A model generated the notes under the pieces. It did not search any database, was not told where the DNA came from, and saw only the letters and a program-made list of their open reading frames with translations. Shown in pieces: positions 1 through 8,005 of a stretch of DNA of 51,806 nucleotides. The DNA is from Roseovarius marisflavi (lineage in GTDB: Bacteria > Pseudomonadota > Alphaproteobacteria > Rhodobacterales > Rhodobacteraceae). The translations under genes and the position numbers were made by a program. The stretch covers positions 1 to 51,806 of the forward strand of contig NZ_FRBN01000024.1 in the NCBI RefSeq assembly GCF_900142625.1, given 5' to 3'. Every line of letters starts with the position of its first letter. Within the stretch, counting starts at the first letter, position 1.

Positions 1-329
1 TCTTCGATATAAATCCGGTTGACCTGCTTGCCGGCAGGGCCGGTCTGCTTGGTCACAAGGGTGCGGCCGAGCATGCGCTTGGCTTCCTCGGCGGCTTCCT
101 CGACGGATTTGGCAAGGCGTACACCGCCCGCTTCGCCGGCGCCGGCCTCTTTGAATTTGCCTTTTCCGCGACCACCTGCGTGAATCTGGGCTTTTACAAC
201 CCAAAGCGGGCCGTCAAGGGCGCCAGCGGCGGTTTTGGCTTCTTCGGCGCGAAGAACCACGCGGCCATCCGACACCGGGGCGCCGTAAGAGCGAAGCAGT
301 GCTTTCGCCTGATACTCATGGATATTCAT
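1..329 (-). CDS. sucC: Succinyl-CoA ligase beta subunit, N-terminal part (runs off the window)
   Basis: The first 109 codons of succinyl-CoA synthetase beta are present; the rest lies before base 1. The enzyme joins succinyl-CoA hydrolysis to ADP or GDP phosphorylation in the TCA cycle. The protein starts [19 protein letters not shown], the hallmark N-terminus of the family's ATP-grasp fold, followed by [20 protein letters not shown], the nucleotide-binding stretch. The ATG at 327-329 is the only sensible start because the family begins exactly at MNIHEYQ. It lies downstream of mdh on the same strand. A terminator after mdh and a double palindrome in the gap suggest that sucC has its own regulated promoter. 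Identification is by family recognition and is secure. Confidence 0.96.
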   Translation of the reverse strand, partial: MNIHEYQAKALLRSYGAPVSDGRVVLRAEEAKTAAGALDGPLWVVKAQIHAGGRGKGKFKEAGAGEAGGVRLAKSVEEAAEEAKRMLGRTLVTKQTGPAGKQVNRIYIE

Positions 330-428
330 GAAATTGTCCCGTTTTGCTACGATTGGGACTGGTATAGGCATATATTTAAGGGCGTATTAAACGGTTTCTT
401 CCGAATTGCGGATTTTTCGGCAATTTTT

Positions 429-473
429 CCGGATTTGTGATCACAGGATTTAAGCGTGTGATCACAAATCCGG
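429..473. promoter_or_regulatory. Perfect 17-bp inverted repeat holding two TGTGATCACA palindromes, upstream of sucC
   Basis: Two 17-base arms (429-445 and 457-473) are exact reverse complements separated by 11 bases. Each arm contains the 10-bp palindrome TGTGATCACA (436-445 and 457-466), so two identical palindromic sites sit 21 bp apart, about two helical turns. The site is about 100-140 bases upstream of the sucC start. It is followed on the sucC strand by A-rich rather than T-rich sequence, which argues against an intrinsic terminator. The likely reading is a pair of operators for a dimeric regulator bound to one face of the DNA. The regulator is not identified. Confidence 0.6.
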
Positions 474-503
474 ATTGGGCCGGACGCAGAGACCCAAAAG
501 AAT

Positions 504-528
504 CGGGGCCGGATGTGATCCGGCCCCG
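504..528 (-). terminator. Intrinsic terminator downstream of mdh
   Basis: An 11-bp perfect GC-rich stem (504-514 with 518-528) closes a 3-base loop. On the minus strand it is followed by GATTCTTTTGG, a short T-rich run. It lies 24 bases after the mdh stop codon, so it probably ends the mdh transcript and separates it from sucC. Confidence 0.75.
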
Positions 529-551
529 TTCTATACAGTGTATTAAGGGTA

Positions 552-1553
<1,002 letters not shown>

Positions 1554-1676
1554 CTAGTCCTATTTTCTGTCGCTGGCAAGGGTGCTGCAACGCGGCAAAA
1601 AGGACGCGCCGGGGTGTTGCACCGGTCTCCGGGTGGCTAAAGTGCTTGTGCAGGCGGGATTTACGGGGTGCAGACC

Positions 1677-2423
1677 ATGGGGCTTGAAGTCTTTGCGATT
1701 GGTGTCTTTGCGGCGCTTTTTGCGGGCATTTCCAAGGGCGGATTCGGCTCTGGCGCCGCTTTTGCTGGGGCGGCGATTCTGGCGATTGCGATCTCGCCGG
1801 GCGTGGCGCTTGGGATCATGCTGCCGATTTTGATGCTGATTGATCTGGCCAGTTTGCGCGCCTACTGGCGGCAATGGAGCGGGCGCGATGCGGCGCTTCT
1901 TGTTCTTGGCGGCCTGCCTGGGGTGGCGCTTGGGGTGCTTCTGTTTCAACGCACAGATGGGGATGTGTTGCGGCTGTTGATCGGGGGAATCGCGATTGGC
2001 TTCGTGCTCTGGCAGCTTGTGATGCGCGCCGGTTTTTTGCGCCGTGCGGCAGGTGCGATACCGGTCTGGGGCGGGGCGCTGGCCGGAATGGTCGCCGGGT
2101 TCACCAGCTTTGTCAGCCATGCAGGCGGGCCGCCCGCCGCCGTGTACCTGTTGTCGCGCGGTCTTGATAAAACCCGCTATCAGGCGACGACGGTGCTTGT
2201 CTTTTGGGCGCTCAACATCGCCAAGGCGGTGCCCTATGCGATGCTTGGCCTGTTCACCCGCGAAACGCTGTTGTTTGATCTGGCGCTGGCGCCCTTCGCC
2301 CTTATGGGCACTTGGATCGGCGTGCGCGCGCACCGGATCGTGCCGGAGCGCGTGTTTTTCGGCCTGACCTATGTCTTGCTGGTCGTGACCGGGGCCAAGC
2401 TAATCTGGGACGGATTGACCTAG
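1677..2423 (+). CDS. TauE/SafE (TSUP) family membrane permease
   Basis: This is an integral membrane protein of 248 residues with about seven to eight hydrophobic segments, matching the TSUP (sulfite exporter TauE/SafE) family. The N-terminal FAALFAGISKGGFGSGAAFA and the mid-protein AGMVAGFTSFVSHAGGPPAA are the two copies of the family's signature (the G-x-G and H-x-G-G-P repeat halves). Family members export or import small sulfur or organic anions; the substrate cannot be read from sequence. The ATG at 1677 is preferred over an in-frame GTG at 1668 because a purine-rich ACGGGGTG sits just upstream. Its last bases overlap the stop of the opposite-strand gene: the two share the CTAG at 2420-2423. 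Confidence 0.88.
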   Translation: MGLEVFAIGVFAALFAGISKGGFGSGAAFAGAAILAIAISPGVALGIMLPILMLIDLASLRAYWRQWSGRDAALLVLGGLPGVALGVLLFQRTDGDVLRLLIGGIAIGFVLWQLVMRAGFLRRAAGAIPVWGGALAGMVAGFTSFVSHAGGPPAAVYLLSRGLDKTRYQATTVLVFWALNIAKAVPYAMLGLFTRETLLFDLALAPFALMGTWIGVRAHRIVPERVFFGLTYVLLVVTGAKLIWDGLT

Positions 2424-2728
2424 GCGTCATTGCCGAGGGCAGGCAGGCTCTCTGCCATGGCCTCAAAGGACTGACCGCTGGCGACAAGGCAGGTGATGCC
2501 ATTGGTGCCGGTCACGGTGATCGTCCAACTGCCGGATTTGTCCGAGGCGAACACCTCGATCACGGCATTATTGGCCCCAAGCCCCATGGATTGCCGCGTT
2601 TCGCCGTAAGTGGCCGCCAACCGTTCGACAACGGCATCACGCGGGGCACAGCTCGCCGGTTGCGCAAGCGCCGGGCCGGTCAAAAGCATCAGAGCCGCAG
2701 TGGCACCTGTGAGCAATCGTTTGATCAT
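2420..2728 (-). CDS. Small secreted protein of unknown function
   Basis: The product is a 102-residue protein with a clear Sec signal peptide (MIKRLLTG, then a hydrophobic core, cleavage after GPALA). The mature part has two cysteines (in ASCAPRDAVV and NGITCLVASG) that could form a disulfide. The sequence between them, with EVFASDKSGSWTITVTG, resembles small periplasmic proteins annotated only as hypothetical in Rhodobacteraceae. The ATG at 2728 is chosen because the signal peptide begins there; upstream in-frame codons have no such character. It converges with the TSUP permease gene and shares its terminal CTAG. No function is assigned. Confidence 0.75.
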   Translation of the reverse strand: MIKRLLTGATAALMLLTGPALAQPASCAPRDAVVERLAATYGETRQSMGLGANNAVIEVFASDKSGSWTITVTGTNGITCLVASGQSFEAMAESLPALGNDA

Positions 2729-2945
2729 CGTCTTAGCCTTTCCTGTGGTGTGGTCCCTGCCGTCACACGAGAAGGATGCGGAATCAGGCGTGAAAAGATG
2801 GTTAATGCGGCGTTCCAAAGCCTTTGTAGAAGTTAAAAGTGATCAGTTGCTGCGACGCGGCGATAAAATGCTTGAACATTTCCGCCAAAAAATGCCATTC
2901 CTGCGCAAGATTATTACAAAATAGAATCCACGCGAGGGCAAATCC

Positions 2946-3806
2946 ATGGACAGCAGCATGCACCCCTACCGTTCGGTGCTTTATATTCCCGGCTCGAAAG
3001 AGCGGGCGTTGGACAAGGCGCGCAGCCTGCCCACCGACGCAATCATCTTTGACCTTGAGGATGCCGTGGCCCCCGATGCCAAGGCAGAGGCGCGTCAGCT
3101 CTTGGTCGAGACGCTGCGCCAGGGCGGCTATGGTAAACGCTCCAAGATCGTGCGGATCAACGCGCTGACCACCGAATGGGGGCTGGAAGATGCCCGCGCG
3201 CTGCGCGATGCGGGGGCCGATGCAATCCTGTTGCCCAAGGTCAATACCTCATCGGATATCGACAACCTGTCGGATGTGATTGGCAGCGACCTGCCGATCT
3301 GGACGATGATGGAAACACCCGTGAGCGCGTTCAACGCCCGCGAAATCGCGTCGCATGCACAGGTGGCCGGGCTTGTGGCAGGTACCAATGATCTTACCAA
3401 GGACCTTGGCTGTCGCACACGAGCCGATCGTCTTCCGCTTATGACAGCGTTGCAGATGATCGTGATGGCGGCGCGCGCGGCGCGTATCGTTGTGGTGGAC
3501 GGAGTTTATAATCGGTTCCGCGACGGCGATGGTCTCAAGGCGGAATGCGAACAGGGCCGCGATCTTGGGTTTGACGGCAAGACCCTGATCCATCCGGCGC
3601 AGGTCGAGATCGCCAATACCGCCTTTGCCCCGACCAATTCCGAGATTGAGCTGGCCGCGCGCCAGATCGCCGCTTATGAAGAAAGCCGCGCCTCGGGTCA
3701 GGGGATCGCGGTTGTCGACGGGCAGATCGTCGAGAACCTGCATGTTGTGGCGGCACAGCGCATTCAGGCCAAGGCGCGGGCAATTGCGGAAATGGCAGCG
3801 GAGTAA
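2946..3806 (+). CDS. mcl2: HpcH/HpaI-type CoA ester lyase, (3S)-malyl-CoA thioesterase-like (Mcl2-like)
   Basis: This 286-residue TIM-barrel protein belongs to the citrate lyase beta / malyl-CoA lyase family. Motifs are FDLEDAV (35-41), Arg70-Ile-Asn for CoA and substrate binding, Glu123 in METPVSAF as a metal ligand, and GTNDLTKDLG (146-155). Rhodobacter has two paralogues: Mcl1 (about 318 residues, malyl-CoA/beta-methylmalyl-CoA lyase) and Mcl2 (about 285 residues, (3S)-malyl-CoA thioesterase). The length and the linkage to mch favour Mcl2, but a lyase role cannot be excluded. It starts a tight operon with nnrU, a DUF1737 gene and mch. GAGGG upstream of 2946 supports this start. Confidence 0.82.
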   Translation: MDSSMHPYRSVLYIPGSKERALDKARSLPTDAIIFDLEDAVAPDAKAEARQLLVETLRQGGYGKRSKIVRINALTTEWGLEDARALRDAGADAILLPKVNTSSDIDNLSDVIGSDLPIWTMMETPVSAFNAREIASHAQVAGLVAGTNDLTKDLGCRTRADRLPLMTALQMIVMAARAARIVVVDGVYNRFRDGDGLKAECEQGRDLGFDGKTLIHPAQVEIANTAFAPTNSEIELAARQIAAYEESRASGQGIAVVDGQIVENLHVVAAQRIQAKARAIAEMAAE

Positions 3807-3812
3807 CCTGCG

Positions 3813-4358
3813 ATGATCTATCTGATCCTTGGTCTGGCCCTTTGGGTAGCGGCACATCTTTTCAAACGGGTGGCCCCCGATCTGCGCACGCAGATGGGCA
3901 ATGCCGGCAAGGCGCTGGTGGCGGTTGGCATTCTGGCCGGTCTTGGCCTGATGATCCTTGGCTATAAACAGGCCGAGGTCGTCAATCTCTGGTATCCGCC
4001 CACATGGGCGGTGCATGTCAACAACCTGCTGATGCTGGTGGCGGTCTTCGTTTACGGCATGAGCGCGACCACGGGCCGCCTGCGCGGGCGCATGCGCCAC
4101 CCACAGCTGACGGCGGTCAAGATCTGGGCGGTGGCGCATTTGCTGGTCAATGGCGATCTGGCCTCGGTTGTCCTGTTCGGCGGCATGCTGATCTGGGCGG
4201 TGCTTGAGGTGATCGTGATCAACCGCTCGCAGGATTGGGATCGCCCCGAGCCGGGCCCGGCGAAAAAGGATATCATCCTGGTGACCATCACGCTGGTCAT
4301 GTTCGTCGTGATCGCGGGCATTCACATGTGGCTAGGCGTGCGGCCGTTTCCGGGGTGA
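3813..4358 (+). CDS. NnrU family membrane protein
   Basis: This 181-residue integral membrane protein has about five hydrophobic segments and matches the NnrU family, named for a gene needed for denitrification in Rhodobacter. The start MIYLILGLALWVAAHLFKR and the internal GRMRHPQLTAVKIWAVAHLL with NGD next to it are the family's conserved block. The related domain occurs in carotenoid isomerase-like and isoprenoid-associated proteins. It lies 6 bases after mcl2 and 5 bases before the DUF1737 gene, so it is co-transcribed with ethylmalonyl-CoA pathway genes, with no denitrification gene nearby. Its biochemical role here is unknown. Confidence 0.88.
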   Translation: MIYLILGLALWVAAHLFKRVAPDLRTQMGNAGKALVAVGILAGLGLMILGYKQAEVVNLWYPPTWAVHVNNLLMLVAVFVYGMSATTGRLRGRMRHPQLTAVKIWAVAHLLVNGDLASVVLFGGMLIWAVLEVIVINRSQDWDRPEPGPAKKDIILVTITLVMFVVIAGIHMWLGVRPFPG

Positions 4359-4363
4359 AGCTC

Positions 4364-4567
4364 ATGAAACTCTATCGTTTTCTGTCGGCGGATGACACGT
4401 CGGAGTTTTGCCACAAGGTCACCGAAGCGCTCAACAAGGGCTGGGTGCTGCAGGGCGATCCGACCTATGCCTATGACCACGCCAAGGGCGTCATGCGCTG
4501 TGGTCAGGCGGTGGTCAAAGAGACCGAGGGCACCTATACGCCCGACATCAAGCTGGGAGAGCAGTAA
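4364..4567 (+). CDS. DUF1737 domain protein
   Basis: A 67-residue protein starting MKLYRFLSADDTSEFCHKVT, with the DUF1737 pattern of aromatic and glycine residues (ALNKGWVLQGDPTYAYD). These small soluble proteins have no known function. The gene sits between nnrU (5-base gap) and mch (2-base gap) in an operon for C2/C5 CoA-ester metabolism. The ATG at 4364 gives the full domain. Confidence 0.8.
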   Translation: MKLYRFLSADDTSEFCHKVTEALNKGWVLQGDPTYAYDHAKGVMRCGQAVVKETEGTYTPDIKLGEQ

Positions 4568-4569
4568 GC

Positions 4570-5601
4570 ATGGCCAAGACCAATCCGGGCCGGTTTTTCG
4601 AGGATTACACCCTGGGCGAAACCATCCAGCATGCCGTGCCGCGCACGGTGTCGGGGGGCGAACGCGCACTTTACCAAGCGCTTTATCCGGCGCGTCATGC
4701 GCTTTATTCCTCGGATGAATTTGCCCGTGCCTCTGGTCTGCCTGCCAGCCCGATTGACGATCTGGCGGCCTTTCATCTGGTCTTTGGCAAGACGGTTCCG
4801 GATATCTCGCTCAATGCGCTGGCCAATCTTGGCTACGCCGAAGGGCGCTGGCGGCTGCCGGTCTATCCCGGTGACACGCTCAGTGCCTCCTCGACCGTGA
4901 TCGGGCTCAAGCAGAATTCCAATGGCAAATCCGGTGTGGTTTATGTGCGCACCAAGGGCATCAATCAGCGCGGCGAGGTCGTGATCGACTATGTGCGCTG
5001 GGTGATGGTGCGCAAACGCGACTTTGACGCGCCCGCGCCTGAAACGGTGATCCCCGATCTGGCGCCTGCTCTGGCCGCCGGGGATATTACGATCCCCGAG
5101 GGCCTTGATTTCACCAGCTATGATTTTGGCCTTGCGGGCGAGCGCCACCGCTGGGGCGATTACGCGGTGGGCGAACAGATCGACCATGTCGATGGCGTGA
5201 CCGTCGAAGAGGCCGAGCATATGATCGCAACGCGCCTTTGGCAGAACACCGCCAAGGTGCATTTCGATGTCGGCTCGCGTCCCGATGGCCGCCGCCTGAT
5301 TTACGGCGGGCATGTGATTTCGATGGCGCGGGCGCTGTCGTTCAACGGTCTGGCCAATGCGCAAATGGTGGTCGGGCTCAATGCCGGCGCGCATGCCAAC
5401 CCGTGTTATTCCGGCGATACGATCAAGGCCTGGTCCGAGGTGATCGACAAGGCCGAGACATCCGCGCCGGGCGTTGGCGCGCTGCGCCTGCGGCTTGTGG
5501 CGACCAAGGGCGGCGAGCCGTTCACGCTGAAGGGCGAGGATGGCAAATACCTGCCGCATGTGATGCTCGATCTGGATTACTGGGCGCTTATTCCGCTCTG
5601 A
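4570..5601 (+). CDS. mch: Mesaconyl-CoA hydratase (ethylmalonyl-CoA pathway)
   Basis: This 343-residue MaoC/hotdog-fold dehydratase hydrates mesaconyl-CoA to beta-methylmalyl-CoA, the step before cleavage to glyoxylate and propionyl-CoA in acetate assimilation without isocitrate lyase. The N-terminus NPGRFFEDYTLGETIQHAVP is diagnostic for the family. Two tandem hotdog halves are visible: residues about 10-150 (YPGDTLSASSTVIG) and about 190-340 (YGGHVISMARALSFNG, YSGDTIKAWSEV). The pairing with a malyl-CoA lyase or thioesterase paralogue in one operon supports the role. It is the last gene of the mcl2-nnrU-DUF1737-mch operon. Confidence 0.93.
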   Translation: MAKTNPGRFFEDYTLGETIQHAVPRTVSGGERALYQALYPARHALYSSDEFARASGLPASPIDDLAAFHLVFGKTVPDISLNALANLGYAEGRWRLPVYPGDTLSASSTVIGLKQNSNGKSGVVYVRTKGINQRGEVVIDYVRWVMVRKRDFDAPAPETVIPDLAPALAAGDITIPEGLDFTSYDFGLAGERHRWGDYAVGEQIDHVDGVTVEEAEHMIATRLWQNTAKVHFDVGSRPDGRRLIYGGHVISMARALSFNGLANAQMVVGLNAGAHANPCYSGDTIKAWSEVIDKAETSAPGVGALRLRLVATKGGEPFTLKGEDGKYLPHVMLDLDYWALIPL

Positions 5602-5671
5602 TCCGGAAAGCTCGCGCGTACTGCTCCTTCCCATGTTAAGTCTCTGGCCTGAACAGCGGGAGGGGAGACTT

Positions 5672-5867
5672 TTGACATTTGCAGTTGGGCTTTTGTGTTT
5701 GTCGACGCTTGGCGTGGTCGGGCTGACCTCGAAGTACCTGTTGGGGCCTGCGCCGATGGCTTATCACACCGCGATCATGGCGCGTGACGGGGGTGCGCAC
5801 GCCCTGGCGCCCGGCGGCGGTGCTTTTCGTGATGACGCTGTGCGGCATTGTGTTGTCGCTCATCTAG
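5672..5867 (+). pseudogene. Small two-helix membrane protein gene, frameshifted in a G run
   Basis: Reading from a TTG at 5672 (preceded by AGGGGAG) gives a hydrophobic N-terminal segment, TFAVGLLCLSTLGVVGLTSK, then PMAYHTAIMARDG. At the G5 run 5789-5793 the frame changes. Removing one G would continue as VRTPWRPAAVLFVMTLCGIV and end at a stop at 5865-5867, 13 bases before the opposite-strand phosphate permease gene. Unshifted, the frame loses all hydrophobic character and runs into the neighbouring gene. The restored product would be about 64 residues with two membrane segments. It could be a true pseudogene or a homopolymer sequencing error. Function unknown. Confidence 0.6.
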
Positions 5868-5880
5868 CCGCAGCTCGGCC

Positions 5881-7365
5881 TTAGGCGGTCAGACTGTTGA
5901 GGATATAGAAGATCATCGCAGACATTAGCGCGGCGGCGGGCACGGTGATCACCCAGGCCGCGATAATGGTCATGAAGTGGCTGCGGCGCACAAGCTTGCG
6001 GCGACGGCGTTCCTCGGCCGCGATCTTGAGCTTGGGGGCGACGGGCATGTTCTTGCGGCGGCGATTCTCCATGTGCCATTCGCGGAAGAATCCAACGCCA
6101 AAGACACCGCCCACGGCGATGTGGGTCGAGCTGACCGGCAGGCCAAGCCAGCTTGCCACGATCACGGTGATCGCCGCACTGAGGGCCACGCAATAGGCGC
6201 GCATCGGGTTGAGCTTGGTGATCTGGCTTCCGACCATGCGGATAAGCTTCGGGCCAAACAGGAACAGGCCGAACGAGATGCCAAAGGCGCCGATTACCAT
6301 GACCCACATCGGGATGGCCACTTTGCTGGCGAAATCCCCGGCCTCGGCGGCGTGGACAATGGCGGCCAGCGGACCCACAGCATTGGCCACGTCGTTGGCG
6401 CCATGGGCAAACGACAGCATCGCGGCGGAAAACACCAGCGGCAGGCCAAACAGAACCTTGACTGACTTGTTGCGGTTTTCCAGGCCCTCCGACTGGCGGC
6501 GGATCATCGGGCGGGTGATGAAATAGGTCGCCACACCCAGCACGAGGCCGATGAGCAGGGCCGTCTGCATGTCGATCTTGAAGAGCTTTTTGAAGCCCTT
6601 GAGGGCAAGATAGCTTGAAAAGGCGGCGGCCATGATGGCCACCAGAATGGGCACCCATTTGCGCGCGGCGGCGATTTTATCCTCTTGATAGATGATGCGG
6701 CTTTTGATCAGAGCCAGAAAAGCGGCGGCAATGACCCCGCCCAGCACCGGGGAAATCACCCAACTCGCGGCGATCGCGCCCATCGTCGGCCAATTCACGG
6801 CGGCAAAGCCGGCGGCGGCAATACCCGCCCCCATCACACCGCCCACCACCGAATGGGTGGTCGAGACCGGCGCGCCGACCTTGGTGGCCAGGTTGACCCA
6901 CAGGGCGGCACTCAAAAGCGCGGCCATCATCGCCCAGATAAAGGTTTGGATATCGGCCATGCCAGAGGGATCAATGATCCCCTTGGAGATGGTCGATACC
7001 ACGTCGCCCCCGGCCAAAAGCGCACCGGCACTTTCAAAGATGGCGGCGATGATGATCGCCCCACCCATGGTAAGCGCATTCGCGCCAACGGCGGGGCCCA
7101 TGTTGTTGGCCACGTCATTGGCGCCGATATTGATCGCCATATAGGCGCCGATCACCGCAGCCGCGATGACGATCATGTTGACCGGCGAGGCCTGAAAAAA
7201 CAAAGCGGCGGCAAGGCCGGCCAATACCATGAAGGCAAGCGCGATGCCCGGCGCCACCAGCGGGCGCGAGACATAAGCCGCCGCATATTCGACCTGAGAA
7301 ATCCGGCCGAGGTCGCGGTCAAGGGTGGTCCAGTGTTTGCTGTCTAGTTTGTCGGCCATGATCAT
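5881..7365 (-). CDS. PiT family inorganic phosphate permease
   Basis: This 494-residue inner-membrane protein of the PiT (Pho4) family takes up phosphate, probably as a metal-phosphate complex, driven by protons or sodium. The duplicated family signature is clear: IGANDVANNMGPAVGANALT in the N-terminal half and FAHGANDVANAVGPLAAI in the C-terminal half, each followed by PVSTTHSVVGGVMGAG or PVSSTHIAVGGVFGVG. A long hydrophilic stretch with RRQSEGLENRNK separates the halves. An in-frame ATG two codons in (7359) is an equally good start. It stands alone with no phoU-like gene beside it. Confidence 0.93.
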   Translation of the reverse strand: MIMADKLDSKHWTTLDRDLGRISQVEYAAAYVSRPLVAPGIALAFMVLAGLAAALFFQASPVNMIVIAAAVIGAYMAINIGANDVANNMGPAVGANALTMGGAIIIAAIFESAGALLAGGDVVSTISKGIIDPSGMADIQTFIWAMMAALLSAALWVNLATKVGAPVSTTHSVVGGVMGAGIAAAGFAAVNWPTMGAIAASWVISPVLGGVIAAAFLALIKSRIIYQEDKIAAARKWVPILVAIMAAAFSSYLALKGFKKLFKIDMQTALLIGLVLGVATYFITRPMIRRQSEGLENRNKSVKVLFGLPLVFSAAMLSFAHGANDVANAVGPLAAIVHAAEAGDFASKVAIPMWVMVIGAFGISFGLFLFGPKLIRMVGSQITKLNPMRAYCVALSAAITVIVASWLGLPVSSTHIAVGGVFGVGFFREWHMENRRRKNMPVAPKLKIAAEERRRRKLVRRSHFMTIIAAWVITVPAAALMSAMIFYILNSLTA

Positions 7366-7450
7366 CCCCGGATTCTACGCGCTCATAAAGCGGGTACCGG
7401 GGGCGGCCCTTCGTTTCAACCGACTTTTGTCTGAGAGGCGCGGATTAAGG

Positions 7451-7909
7451 TCAGATTTGGTGCAGGATGTCGCGCAAACCCGGCTCGTTCACAAGATTGG
7501 CAGCCTCTGCGGGGCTGAACCACTGACGCTTGCGCTCGCCGACTTCGGGATAGGTATCCTCAAGCTCATCGACCTTGACCTTGAACACATGCGCCTCGAC
7601 CGGGGTTTCATAGCCCGCGTCGATCCATTTTTCGTACTCAAAACTGCCAACGGCCTCGGCGGTATGGGCAAAGGCTCTGACGCCGGCCTCTTCCCAGGCC
7701 TCCTGCAAGGCGGCCTCGATTGCGTTCAACCCGTCGATCGGCCAACCCTTGGGTACGATCCAGCGACCGGTGCCGCGGCTGGTGATCAAAAGCACCTCGC
7801 GGCCGGGGTTGTTGTCGCGATAGCATAGCGCGGCGACCTGAAGTCGGCGCGGGCGGCGCAACAATGGCTGGACCAGTTCGGCCCATGTTTTTCTAAATCC
7901 GTCTGTCAT
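7451..7909 (-). CDS. Nudix hydrolase, diphosphoinositol/diadenosine polyphosphate type
   Basis: This 152-residue Nudix protein probably hydrolyses a diphosphate bond in a nucleotide or inositol substrate. The Nudix helix is readable as GWPIDGLNAIEAALQEAWEE followed by AGV. The catalytic EExxE core is kept (QEAWEE), but the usual Arg of REUxEE is Gln, and the first conserved Glu after the glycine loop is Leu. The GRWIVPKGW block before it is typical of the DIPP-like branch. From memory, homologues in this bacterial group share the AALQEAWEEAG form, so the change need not mean loss of activity. The substrate is unknown. Confidence 0.85.
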   Translation of the reverse strand: MTDGFRKTWAELVQPLLRRPRRLQVAALCYRDNNPGREVLLITSRGTGRWIVPKGWPIDGLNAIEAALQEAWEEAGVRAFAHTAEAVGSFEYEKWIDAGYETPVEAHVFKVKVDELEDTYPEVGERKRQWFSPAEAANLVNEPGLRDILHQI

Positions 7910-8005
7910 GTTTACGTCTGACCTGCTCGTGTTTTTCTTTTTATTATCACGCTAATATAATGTGATTTTGGAATATTACAATTCACACCTGTGTTTAGGG
8001 GCGTG

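Noticed and set aside
429..473. Intrinsic terminator after mdh
   Set aside because: The stem is strong, but no T run follows on the minus strand, and a better terminator lies at 504-528. An operator pair fits better.
2890..2930. A regulator site for short-chain acyl-CoA sensing upstream of mcl2 (TGCGCAAG)
   Set aside because: Only an imperfect half-palindrome is present, so the match is too weak to report as a site.
3249..4325. Open frame of 358 codons on the minus strand
   Set aside because: It lies opposite mcl2 and nnrU, both with clear family motifs, and its composition (His, Asp, Gln, Arg runs) is that of a mirror frame.
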